Positions 42,466-52,941 of a stretch of DNA of 64,000 nt are shown here, in pieces. The translations under genes were made by a program, and so were the position numbers. Source of the DNA: Cadophora sp. MPI-SDFR-AT-0126 (taxonomy: Eukaryota; Ascomycota; Leotiomycetes; Helotiales; Ploettnerulaceae). Below the pieces are notes generated by a model. That model saw nothing but the letters and a program-made list of their open reading frames with translations. It had not been told where the DNA came from and searched no databases. How positions within the stretch are numbered: position 1 is the stretch's first letter; each line of letters starts with the position of its first letter. The stretch is taken from assembly GCA_020747065.1 (NCBI GenBank), contig JAGMVK010000012.1, positions 1,302,001-1,366,000 of the forward strand, read 5' to 3'.

Positions 42466-44102
42466 TCATCTTAAATCGATGACGACTCTGCCATTGATAC
42501 TACCCGTCTCCATATCTCTGAAGATCTGCCCGATGTCAGTGAAGACCCACAATCCATAAAAATGCAACATACATCCGAGATGCTCTCCATGGGTCTCAAC
42601 TCATAATGCGTCTTGACCAACCCTCTAGCAACAATGTCCAGACACTCCTTCGCCTCCAACCTATTTCCTGCCTTGAGAGCTAAATCGTTGTCAGCCTTTC
42701 CCCAGCATCGGAAAGATATAAGCAAAGCCCGGCCATCTTACACATAATCGTCAACTCATTGTTCAACAGCGTAAAAGCCTCAGCCCCCTTAATCGGCGTC
42801 CTATCATTCTCCGGCACCCCAAGACAAACCAACGTTCCTCTGAACCCCAAAAATCCAATACACTGGTTATACGACCTCGGCGGCGTCGCACACGCAATCA
42901 CTGTCTTCACTCCATTCGGAGCAGATTTTCTCACCTCAATCGCGATATCCTCGTCGGTAGAGAATTTGGTGAAATCGACGAACGCGTCGGCTCCGAAGCC
43001 TTTGCAGAAGGATTCCTTGGAGACGTGATCCACGGCTATTACTCGTGCGCCTATGGCTTTGGCGAATTGGATGGCGAGGTGGCCGAGACCGCCACCGGCA
43101 CCCGTGACGAGGACCCAGTCGCCGTGCTTGGTGTTGGAGCGTTTGAGGGCTGCGTAGACTGTGATTCCGCCGCACATCTGAGATGTTGGTTAGAGTTTCT
43201 CGATGTCTAGGTAGATTTGGGAAATGGGAGAGACGAGCATGTGAGGAAATAAACGTACCAAAGGTGCAGCGGCCGCAAGATCAATACCGTCCGGAATTGG
43301 CGTGACATACTTTGCGGAGCTGACGACATATTGCTGGAATGTTCCTGGTGTGAAGTAACCTGAGATCTTGACCTGGGAACAGCTTGTCTCTCCACCTACG
43401 AGACAGTTGTCTACTCGAACTCAGTTACCCTTCTAGTATATGAAGGAGATAGAGATGGGGGCTTCATACCACAGTTTAGGCACGCATCAGCTGCATATTT
43501 GATGCCGACTTTTGCACCAATCGCGGGACTCGTGACTCCAGGACCTTGCTCAACAACTTCTCCGATACCTGGACCTCGTCAGCACTGAGCTCTCCTCCAT
43601 GATTCTCAGAGCAGAGTATTCAAACCTTCATGTCCACCAATCTGTCCTATTTCACCCATCAGCAATCCGCCTTCGTCTAAAGAGTGACCAAAACAACTCA
43701 CCCTTGGGGGCCGGCACAGGCAACCCAAACGAGTTCGTGCAAAAACCATAATCGGTATGGCACACTCCCGAATACAGCCTATCCCCATGCAACCCCTGTC
43801 AGCCGTCTGTCAACCGCGAGGGGGGCGTATGGTCCACCCCCGCATCAACAACCAACCCCGCATTCTTAAGCGAGACTGCCGCGGCAACAAGCGGTACTTT
43901 ATGGCTGTCGGATAACGCAAACGTAGATGATGGATGGGGATGGGGGAAGGAAAAGGGCAATGTACATTCGTACGAGGACTTCGCCTGGGCCAGGCGTCTC
44001 GATGGGAAGCTCTGCGACGATGGTTTTGATGCTGGGTGGATCTGCGTATTGGACTGCGCGGTTGACGGCGCATTTTGTCGTGGTTGCCATGTTTGGTGAC
44101 AT
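42466..44102 (-). CDS. Zinc-dependent alcohol dehydrogenase (MDR family)
   Basis: NAD(P)-dependent medium-chain dehydrogenase acting on alcohols or aldehydes. Eight exons: 44102-43966, 43778-43702, 43646-43626, 43568-43470, 43410-43259, 43177-42742, 42679-42573, 42525-42466. They give 362 residues (358 if the start is 44090). Catalytic zinc ligands are in YSGVCHTDYG and GGHEG. Structural zinc cysteines read CLNCDNCLVGGETSC, which requires the acceptor at 43411 rather than one 15 nt further on. The Rossmann motif is VTGAGGGLGHLAIQFAKAIGA with acidic Asp in VIAVDH, favouring NAD. The C-terminal LEAKECLDIVARGLVKTHYEL and GRVVIDLR close the family pattern. Exon 3 is only 21 nt. First gene of the putative catabolic cluster. 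Confidence 0.92.
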
Positions 44103-44652
44103 GGTTTTTGAGTTCCTTGGTTGATATAGCACAAAAATTCAAGATAAACGAGATAATTGATCCCTAGTAATAGGTTTGCAGTAAAGGATATAGAACTCTA
44201 TATTGACGGCAGGTCCCTCAAGTGGACTTTATATGCAAGAGAGGCATCAGCTAGTCCCTGCCAAGGTGCATCCCCGCGGCCCATAGCCTTACCCCGCCAT
44301 ACTAGAGTCTTTGAGAGGCACTCGCATTTACTGGCCAAGCTAGCTGAAGGACAACATGTTGGATCGCAAGGGCCGAAACTGGACCATCTAGCCTCGGTCT
44401 GTTGTGTGCAAGATGTGCTTGCGAACCAGTGGCCTTTACTGGGTGGATGTTCCGATAAGCGAAACTGCGCGTAAGCCATCTCGCACTCGCATCAGAACAG
44501 ACCACTTAAGAGACAACATGCAATTGATTAACGGAGTATGATTTGAGGATTACAAGCGATGCAGTAATGCTGATGACCCCTTCGCTGATTGTGACATGAC
44601 ATGCTGTCAGCATTTTGAGATGCGTTCCAATTCCATCCAACTCTTGCTGCTT
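44103..44652. other. Intergenic between two cluster genes
   Basis: Promoter side of the alcohol dehydrogenase and 3' flank of the dioxygenase gene, both on the minus strand. No frame is supported. Confidence 0.4.
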
Positions 44653-45953
44653 CTAGAGAGCTTTCCTCTTGGCAGCAACTGGGTGATCTGAAGCAGCAAC
44701 ATTGCACTGATGCATGATTCTCGGGCCATATGATTCGGGGAATTCGGTCTAGCGTCTAGTTAGTGACAATGTGTATGTTTGTTCTTAAAAGTTGCTTACA
44801 ATTGAGTGCCACAGAGCACGATTGTACCACAATATCACGTCTTGCTCCTCATGTCTGTGAGCATAGATATTGCTAGGCTCGAGTGCAGGTCGCATAAGCC
44901 TTTTAAAAAGTCAGCAAAACAAAACCACAAGAAATACTCATAGCGAATGTGCTTGGAGACTCACTTATGCAGAAAGGCTCTAACTTCACCAAGGTCACTG
45001 ACAACAGTCTCCTCTCCATCAGGACTACTCTTCAAAAAAAGCTTGAAAGCACCTTGGCCGTGAACCTGCAAGCTGTGCTCGCCCGTCACGGGGTTCTCCC
45101 AAACCATCGGGTACGTGCAAATTTTTTCCTGAGTCCACGGCTTTAGCTGGTCTAGTGGTTTCTCCAGTCCTTCCGTCTCGATCGTATGGCCCAAGCGAGT
45201 ACTGTGGGCGGTGGACATCCACTCGAAACAATGAGGCGCATATTCAATCTTGCTGTTGTACACGATATCTTTCAACTCTGGAGACAAAAGCTCGAGCGCT
45301 CGTGAGCCGGCTACCATGGCTGTCGCTCCCGGTGCAATGGCCATCTCAGTTCCAGTTCCGTCACCCCATTCCACTTTCACATCCGGTCCCTTCGGAGTCC
45401 GTACTGCGAGAAGACATCCAACTCGTGGAGGAGGAATATTGTACAGTGCTGCGTCAAAGTGCCACTGATAAAATCTAGATTTCCCTCCTTCACGCTCCTC
45501 ATCTGTGAGATGAGGTGGAAGATGGAAATATCGGTGGTCGATGCCTTTGACCTTGAATCCGGGCGGAAATTGATAGTGGCCCTCGGGTACTTCTCCGCGA
45601 CCTAGGATGTGAACTTGAGGCTGTACGGGAATGGCAGGTCGGTTGGGAAGGCCAAATATGTCGACTCCGTTGTGGGAAGTGAGGAATGGATCGACCCCGT
45701 GAGCAAACCCGCCTGTCGTCTCATCAGGGTCGAATCTCCTCGTGAGCTCATATTGCTTGGTCGGCAATAGCATTTCTGGCTGCTCTTTGAAGACTAGCAG
45801 TTTATGCTTGTGGAGCGCTTCATGAATGATATCGAAGTCAGAATCGCTCAGCTTGTTGAGGTCAATGCCATGCACTGTGGCTCCGAAATCAACATTGCTC
45901 TTGAGGCCATGGTCAATTGGCGTGACCTTGATATCTGTGACTGCAGAAGGCAT
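44653..45953 (-). CDS. Fe(II)/2-oxoglutarate dioxygenase, TauD/TfdA family, xanthine dioxygenase-like
   Basis: Non-heme iron dioxygenase using 2-oxoglutarate and O2. Three exons (45953-44965, 44899-44800, 44748-44653; introns 65 and 51 nt) give 394 residues. The N-terminal block VDFGATVHGIDLNKLSD and HKHKLLVFKEQ are typical of the TauD fold. Iron ligands are His165 and Asp167 (QWHFDAAL) and His361 (YNRALWHSI). The layout, with RRFDPDETTGGFAHGVDP, the late NPVTGEHSLQVHGQG and the C-terminal MHQCNVAASD, is what I expect of the fungal xanthine dioxygenase (XanA) group, which hydroxylates xanthine to uric acid. Closely related fungal paralogues have unknown substrates, so the xanthine assignment is inference. 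Divergent from the hydrolase gene. Confidence 0.85.
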
Positions 45954-46406
45954 GCTTGCGGCTTGTTGAACTGATATCTATGGAGTCGCAAAAAGGAGGT
46001 TTACTTTCCATTAAGAGTGACGTCTTGCCTTGAATAAGCTTTCAATCTGATTGCAGTGATGCACAACGCTACATGATGGTCAAGATGTTGAAGTGCTAGT
46101 CTCTGCCGTTCGGAAATCTGGCAACACGGCCGCGATCAAGGACTCGGCCGTCTCTGAGATAAGATATTGAGGTTGCGGTTGGTCTCCGTGGATTTGTGGC
46201 TGGAACAATGCGCGATCCCACTCTTGCTGATAACACAGTGGACCCCGGCCGAGATGCGGAACATATACAGAGTCGCGGAATCGGCCGAAGATTGAGAATG
46301 AGGCATGAAATGTAGCTGCGAACACAACTACTGCGGTCCCTCGTATGGTGTCTGGAATCAAAATCGTCGACTTTCCTGACTTTTGTAGTCAACCAACTTC
46401 GAAATC
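45954..46406. promoter_or_regulatory. Bidirectional promoter region of dioxygenase and hydrolase genes
   Basis: 453 bp between two divergent start codons (45953 minus, 46407 plus), with no supported frame inside. Several CGG/CCG triplets occur (for example around 46128-46150 and 46245-46285), which is the half-site type bound by Zn2Cys6 factors; a gene for such a factor lies next door. The link is inference. Confidence 0.4.
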
Positions 46407-47216
46407 ATGTCGCATCCAGTCAAGACCTACTTCCATGCCACCTCAAATGGCTCGCAAATCTTCGTTGAAGAATGCGGCACCGGTCCATTGATGGTTCTGA
46501 TGCATGGACTTGGAGGGACAACAAACGCTTTCCAGCCTCTCATCAGCCATTTCGCTTCTCGCTTCACGATGCTTCGCTTCGATTTCTCAGGATCCGGATT
46601 CAGCACCTTCAAGTCTCCCCTCTCAATATCTCAATTCGTTGACAATCTCGCCTCAATTCTTCGATCAAGGGATTCCAAGGAGGCACCGATACTTGTTGGC
46701 CACTCTCTCGGAAGCATTGTTGCCATGCACTATGCATCTCAACACCCAGGAGTGCGCGCACTTGTGCTCATCGGTCCAGGAAGATCGGCTTCGCATATCC
46801 CAGCTGCTGTGGAACGCATGACTGGTCTCGGAGCAAAAGCTAGAGAAGGCATTTACGGAATCAGAGACTCCACCGTTGAGAACAACGTCGCACCAACGTC
46901 GTCAGATCTAGTCAGAACAGTTGTCAGACAGATGATCAGCTCACAAACAGCCGAGGGGTACGCTGCCACGTGCGAAGCTGTATGCTCGAAAAGCCACGTC
47001 GATCCAGATTATGCTGCTATTAAATGCCCGGCTATGTTGATTGCGGGCGACCAGGATAAAATCTCGCCGCTGTCGAGATCAGAGGAGCTGAGAGGGTTGA
47101 TTGGGGGTGGAAATGAAAAAATTACTGTTGAGGTGGTGCATTCTGGTCACCAGCAGGTTTTAGAGGACACTGCGGGGGTTGTGAAGGCAATAGAATCTGT
47201 TTTAGCTCTGTTATGA
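46407..47216 (+). CDS. Alpha/beta hydrolase (enol-lactonase/esterase-like)
   Basis: Single-exon protein of 269 residues. The oxyanion region MHGLGGTTNAF is followed by the nucleophile Ser100 in GHSLGS, the acid Asp215 or Asp217 in AGDQDKISP and the base His248 in VHSGHQQ. Size and motif spacing match 3-oxoadipate enol-lactonase and related ring-cleavage hydrolases, though substrate cannot be read from the sequence. No signal peptide, so cytosolic. It shares its upstream region with the dioxygenase gene and lies tail to tail with the Zn2Cys6 regulator. Confidence 0.9.
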   Translation: MSHPVKTYFHATSNGSQIFVEECGTGPLMVLMHGLGGTTNAFQPLISHFASRFTMLRFDFSGSGFSTFKSPLSISQFVDNLASILRSRDSKEAPILVGHSLGSIVAMHYASQHPGVRALVLIGPGRSASHIPAAVERMTGLGAKAREGIYGIRDSTVENNVAPTSSDLVRTVVRQMISSQTAEGYAATCEAVCSKSHVDPDYAAIKCPAMLIAGDQDKISPLSRSEELRGLIGGGNEKITVEVVHSGHQQVLEDTAGVVKAIESVLALL

Positions 47217-47383
47217 CGATAAGATATGTATCAAAATATAACATTAAAGTCGTAAAGTCGTAAAATCGTGAGGTGGTGAAGTGTATTGTTGATGGTGCAA
47301 AAATAGAGATTGATTTCCTTGGAAGCCTCATATTGAATTCGAAGGTGCTAATCCTAACAGGTCATCGAACCACTGACAACGAA

Positions 47384-50233
47384 TCAGCATTTTGACCTAG
47401 CCTCATATAGTTTCTGGAAACCTACATTGACAGTTCTGATATCGAAAGAATCAGAGATGTTCTGCGTGAAAGGGTCCGTAAAAGTTTCGTGCTGTCGTCT
47501 TACTGTTGGGGATAAGCGGTAACCTGCATCAGGTAGATCGTAGGAGGAGGATGGCCGAGGTGCTCTGGGATGATACGATGAATATGGAACATGGCCACGT
47601 CCATGTTGGGTCTCTGCATAAGCTTGGGATGAGTTATCTTGCTGCAGCCAAAGTGGCATGTGTGAAGTCGCGAGCGGGGAGTTTCCGGGTGGGGGCTGAT
47701 CGCTTTCGCAGAACTTCTTGACGAAAGCCGCCACGTTCAAGCTCTTCTCCGAGTGTTTTGGCGAGGAGAAATTCTCGCTAGCTATTCCATTCTTATTTGG
47801 CAAAGAAGAAGTGCTGTTGCCCTGTGCATGTCTGCGCTCCTCAGCTAAAAGATCAGTCAACAATCGAGTGCCGCGAGCTGCTATGGAGCTGATTGGGATG
47901 CTCTTCGAAAGAATGGATATCGTATCGGTGATTAATTGACGGTGCTCCTCGGACTCTCGAGCTGGCTGATGGCGGTTGAAATTGTCCAGTGACAAAATAA
48001 TCTGGCGCTAGTCAGATATTTGAGTGAGGAGTGAGGAACACATACTTACGGCGGCGGCAACACTGAAAGCCTGAGTTGTCCATAGGGTTGGGCTTTGCTC
48101 CGGAAGGTCTTGTTTAAGTTCATTGATGATTGTTTTCGCTGCGGCCAAACAAGCTGTGCCATATTAGAGTTTGCTCCCGCCCGGCTGTCAGAATCGTCTG
48201 TTGATGTACTACTTACTCCGGCGCGTAAAGGCAAACTTTTTGTCATGAAAGCTCATACCGAGAAATCTACGATGAATCATCTGGACCTAATGTCAGATTA
48301 CGCACTTGATAAAGGATTCATAAGGTCTTACGATGATTTTATGAGCAGAAGTGATTGTGAGACACCGACGCGCGACAGCTACCCAGTGCGGCCACATCGG
48401 ATCAAGTTGAGTCTGACTATTGAGGCATGGTGGAAGCTGCGCTATCACCAGCTCTCTCATCAGTTTATCAAATCTGAGGACATGCTCATATTTCGCGTCA
48501 AGATTATGAGCTTCTGAGGATCTGTCTTGCAAAGCAGGCATCAAAGCTGCTACTCTGAATAAGAAGTTTCCGTATGTGGTAATGGCAGGATGTGATGCGT
48601 GGATTGTTTCCATCGTGTCTTCGTCGCAATGCCGTGGAGCTTTAGATGTAAAATGCAGTGGGTTGATACCTCACATCAATTTAGTTGGGGAGCACTTTGC
48701 AATTTGCACGGCATTGACTCACAATATGTCTCAGAAAATGGAACAGAAAACCAGTCCTGCGTTGCCAGTTGCTGCCATAATCTTCTCCCTACTTCTTTCT
48801 GCACTTTCTCCGCAATATCATCTCCTTGAGACTCGTTGGTGGCTCTTCTAGACTTTTTCAATCTATGAAGCCCCAAAGACTGAGCTATTCGAACAGCTGA
48901 GGCGAGAAGTACAGATTGAGAATTGGAGAAACTGTGACGCTGTCAACAATGGCGGCTTGTCAGTGCGGAGAATTGGAAGACACGTACCCGAGTATATGAG
49001 CGCATATCGTCGAAGATGCAATAGCTTGCACGCCGTACAGGCTATGGTATTGTTGATATCGAGCTGCGTTGAGACACTCTATTGACGCCTGATACCAGTG
49101 CTTCGCCAAATTACTTTGCTCTTCTGGGCACATCTTAACAATTGATTTCTCTGTAGCTTGCACTGAACTGAATACCTTGATGAAATCCCCACTTCAAAAC
49201 TTCAGCAGCCTGCGCCGAAGTCATACTGCCACAAATGATAGCGAACAGCAGTGCAGCCCATTGAAGTCCAGCACTCGTGATGCTGATTACTCCTTGGTCC
49301 TCATCGTAAAATTGATCAAGCTCTCTTCTAAAGGTAGGCACGTGGAACGAACAATGCATGAATAATAACCAGTCGGCATGATACTCGAACAGAAGATATA
49401 CTTGCATCTTCGTTGGGAGCATTGCTTGGATCTGTGAAATCTGCATTGTTTCCACGGGAATAATTCCTCCGGGTACTGAGGATGGAGAGTTTCCCCATGC
49501 CTGGGCGGTCTGTAGAATATCCTGTTCTTGGTTAAGTGATGGATCGTGGACAATGGATGGGTTCCTGATGCCGCTGGTAAGATTACTCTCTTTCAGCCTT
49601 CCCCAAGCCAGGAATTCCAAAACTGTTGCTGCATCTTCAACTTCAGCGTCGGATCCATTCTGGCCAGAAGTAGAGTCATTTTCCGCTAGAAAATCTCTTT
49701 CATGAGACCTTTGATCGTCGTGTCTCTCATCTGAACGGTGAACGCGAGCTCGCTTACGAGCTCGCTCCAGTTGCACTGAGGTCGAGCCATGTTCCTGAGC
49801 AGGGTCAACAAGTCTATCAACAGAATGCTTCTTTCTCGTAGCTTCTCCATCAAGCTTTGATTCGAGATGTTTTACCCGATCCGAGAGACTTGTCACCAGA
49901 CTGAGAATTCGCTCGTTGATTGAAGCTTCAGCCGATGGTTCTCTGCGAGCCGGGATAACCAGCGGGTTATGAGCACCAGGTGACAGAGAGACAGAAGGAC
50001 GACGTCTCTCGACTGTGTGTGTTACATCTGCCCTTCGGCATAGATGAGCAGTTCCTCTACATACTAATTCAGTGACAGAACCATCATATCAGATGTACTG
50101 AAGCAGGAGCAGGGAGGGAAGAAGAGACACGTGACATCATGTACCTTTTGTGACAGTTCTCGCAAGGGATGACTTTGTTGCATCGTATCTTTCTCCTTGC
50201 ACAATCCGCACAAGTTTGAGGCTTTCGTGACAT
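47384..50233 (-). CDS. Zn(II)2Cys6 transcription factor with fungal-specific domain
   Basis: Eight exons (50233-50145, 50056-49176, 49123-48988, 48931-48723, 48669-48306, 48266-48217, 48153-48050, 48001-47384), all phase-consistent, give 816 residues. The N-terminal binuclear zinc cluster has cysteines 8, 11, 18, 24, 27 and 36, completed across intron 1. A coiled-coil-like SLVTSLSDRVKHLESKL follows. The middle homology region (fungal_trans) includes FHVPTFRRELDQF, HWYQASIECLNAA, SLYGVQAIASSTICAHILG, ASAVRIAQSLGLHRL and RRLWQQLATQDW. Two introns are very short (39 and 48 nt). It sits between the hydrolase and permease genes and is a likely local regulator of the cluster. Confidence 0.9.
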
Positions 50234-50822
50234 CGCCACCCGGTTGCCGTTTCACGGCCGAATATCCGTTCCTCACCGTTGAAGCCGTGGACTGGCGCGG
50301 GGTAAGCTCGAGTTTATAGCCAAGTCTCTATCAAAGAGGCTCTAGGTGTAAATCAAATTGATAGTGAGGTAAGACGTAGAGCAACATATGGATAGCAGCT
50401 GCTTCGCCCTATTCGTGATGTTGTTGCCTTTGCTGTGTCTTATCTCAAGAGTCTTGGACGGGCAAAATCTCGGACCCGAAACCCGAGATTGACCCACTTC
50501 CCCAACCTCTCTTTCAAGCTCATATCCAACAGCCTTCGATCAACCATACAACGCCACTTGATATCAACTCATATCTCTTGGTATGCATACGTTATCAAGA
50601 TAGTCCAACTCCGCATGCCGGCCATGGTCCGCCTTAGATTGTCTCCCAGCTTCATGGGGCAACCACCGCCTATCGCGATGTGGACGATGGTAAGCTGTCA
50701 TCAAAATTTGAGCTCTTGTCGATCATATATGGAAGTGGAATGGCCCCTTTTCAGATGAATCAATTTCGATCTCCGTGATCTTGAAGTTGTACTTGTGTTT
50801 TCGTGTCATTGCCGGAACAATC
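50234..50822. other. Divergent promoter region, regulator/permease
   Basis: About 590 bp between the start codons of the Zn2Cys6 regulator (-) and the NCS1 permease (+). A plus frame inside (50435-50758) has no domain and is treated as leader sequence. Confidence 0.4.
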
Positions 50823-52741
50823 ATGTTTGAACGAGCCAAGAACTCCGTGCAAAACTTCAGCTGGAAGCTTCCTAAACAGAAGTCCTCGCTTGCTCCGGAG
50901 TATGTATGGAGTAACTCAGGTATGTTTCTGAAACTCGAAACAAGCATTGAATTTACAGGCGGCCACTGACTCGACATAGATCAGGACCCAGTTCCCATCG
51001 AGAAGTAAGGTCAGCTCTCCACCAGGACAAGACTTATGTTAACATCGAGCAGGCGAACATGGAGTGGCTTTACTTTTGTTATGTATTGGTTCTCCGATTT
51101 GGTAACATATTCAACTTGGGCCAATGGAGCGGCGGTTGTGGCTCTCGGCCTCTCTCCTAGCGATGCGATCTGGATTGTTTTCGTTGCTGCCATGTGCAAT
51201 GCCATCCCCACAGTCATGAATGGAGCGATTGGATCGGACCTCCATATTGTAAGGTTTTCTATTCAAAAACTTCTGTAATCCCATCTTCTAACTTCTAATT
51301 AGCCCTTCCCAATTGCAGTCCGAGCCAGTTATGGATATTGGTTGAGTTACTTCTGCGTTGTATCAAGAGGGATTCTCGCTTTGTTCTGGTTCGGGGTCCA
51401 ATCCGCCGGAGGAGCTACTGCAATCACCCAAATGATCACAGCTATTTGGCCATCATATGCCCACCTTCACAATGCCCTACCAGCTTCAGCAGGCATCACC
51501 AGCAAGGGATTGATTTCATACTTTCTCTACCATGTCGTCCAAACTCCGTTCCTTTTCATCCGAACCGAGAAGCTGAAGTGGATGTTCCTGGCCAAGACAA
51601 TCCTTGTCCCTCCCATGGCTCTCTCCATGGTCATTTACCTTGCAGTAGCAGCAAAAGATGCTCCCGACTTCTGGAACCAGAAATCCGAGGTCACTGGTTC
51701 CACCCGTGCTTGGCTGTGGCTCTCCAGCATGACTTCAATCACGGGAGGTTTCTCGACGCTTGCTGTCAATATCCCTGATTTCTCTCGATTTGCAAGGAAG
51801 AAGGGCTCGCAATGGTGGCAGCTACCATTCATTCCCATATTCAAGATTGTGGTCAGTATCTTTGGTGTCGTTGGTGCGAGTGCTTCAAAGCCACTTTACG
51901 GCAAGACCCTTTGGAGTCCTCTTGACATCTTGGCGCAATGGCAGGGTAGCCCAGGTGGTAGAGCTGCTGCATTTTTCTGTGCGACATTGTGGTGTTTGGC
52001 TCAAATCTGCGTCAACATCTCAGCCAATTCGGTTTCGTTTGGCAACGGTAAGCTAGAAGTCTACCCCATTTCGTTCCCTCAACTGATGTGGCACGCCCAG
52101 ATATCACATCTCTCTTCCCCAAATACTTCAACATTCGTCGTGGAGTGATTTTCGCCATGCTTGTGGGGGGTTGGGCGATGGTTCCCTGGATTATTCTCGC
52201 CAACGCCAAAACATTCCTCAACTTCATGTCGGCCTACGCAGTTTTCATGGCCCCAATCGCTGGCATCATGCTCACAGACTACTGGTTCGTTAAGAAGCGC
52301 AAGATTGACGTTCCAGCTCTTTACGATCCTGAAGGAATTTATGGCAAATGTGTAAGTTTCCACCAATTCAGCTCTCTCGCATGAGAAAAACGAATGCTGA
52401 TTGTGTCACAGAACTGGCGATCCTTAGTCATCATGATTCTTGTCATCGTTCCCATGCTTCCAGCTCTGGCACACAAAGTCACGCCAGACAGTGTGCACAT
52501 ACCCAAAGAACTTTCCAATCTCTTCTCCATCAACTGGCTTTACGGATTTGTAGCTTCGTGCATCATATACTATGTACTTAATGTTGTCTTCCCTGACAAA
52601 GAGACATTGATTCCGGCTGTGGTCGAGGGCTATGCGGACGTCGTTGATGGTGTAGCTACACGCACCGAGAGTACAGATGGAGATAGCAGCCGTGCTGAAA
52701 AGGGTCTCGACTCAAAGGAGCCGCTGGAGGTCAAGGCGTAA
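50823..52741 (+). CDS. NCS1 (Fur-type) nucleobase/allantoin permease
   Basis: Plasma-membrane proton symporter of the NCS1 family. Six exons (50823-50919, 50980-51004, 51053-51248, 51303-52047, 52101-52351, 52412-52741) give 547 residues. The signature DQDPVPIEKRTWSGFTFVMYW (junction of exons 1-3) is the Fur-type N-terminus, as in uracil, uridine and allantoin permeases. About twelve hydrophobic segments follow, with NGAIGSDLHIPFPI, ASYGYWLSY and FSTLAVNIPDFSRFA in the order seen in Fur transporters. MAPIAGIMLTDYWFVKKRKID and the cytosolic C-tail complete it. Exon 2 is only 25 nt. Substrate specificity cannot be read; with a XanA-like enzyme nearby, a purine or related heterocycle is plausible. 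Confidence 0.93.
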
Positions 52742-52941
52742 TAAGATTTAAAAAGGATGCGACTTTTGGGTAAAGGACTATGTCAAAATGAGATACACCG
52801 GAATGTTTTGCTAGTAACGAATTTCACTTCAAGTTTTCTGTCAAATCGCAAATTCCCTTGTTTTCCAATTCTTGACTTCGGGGCAGAGTATAAGAAATGC
52901 ACAGGGTAGGAGAGATGCTTAGATTTTGTTTCTACCAGTCA

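Noticed and set aside
43394..43410. Alternative acceptor for the ADH intron, 15 nt downstream at 43396
   Set aside because: It keeps phase but removes five residues including one structural zinc cysteine; the upstream acceptor at 43411 keeps the full four-cysteine set.
44653..45953. Naming the dioxygenase xanA outright
   Set aside because: The fold and ligands are clear, but substrate-specific residues could not be checked and fungal paralogues of this group with unknown substrates exist.
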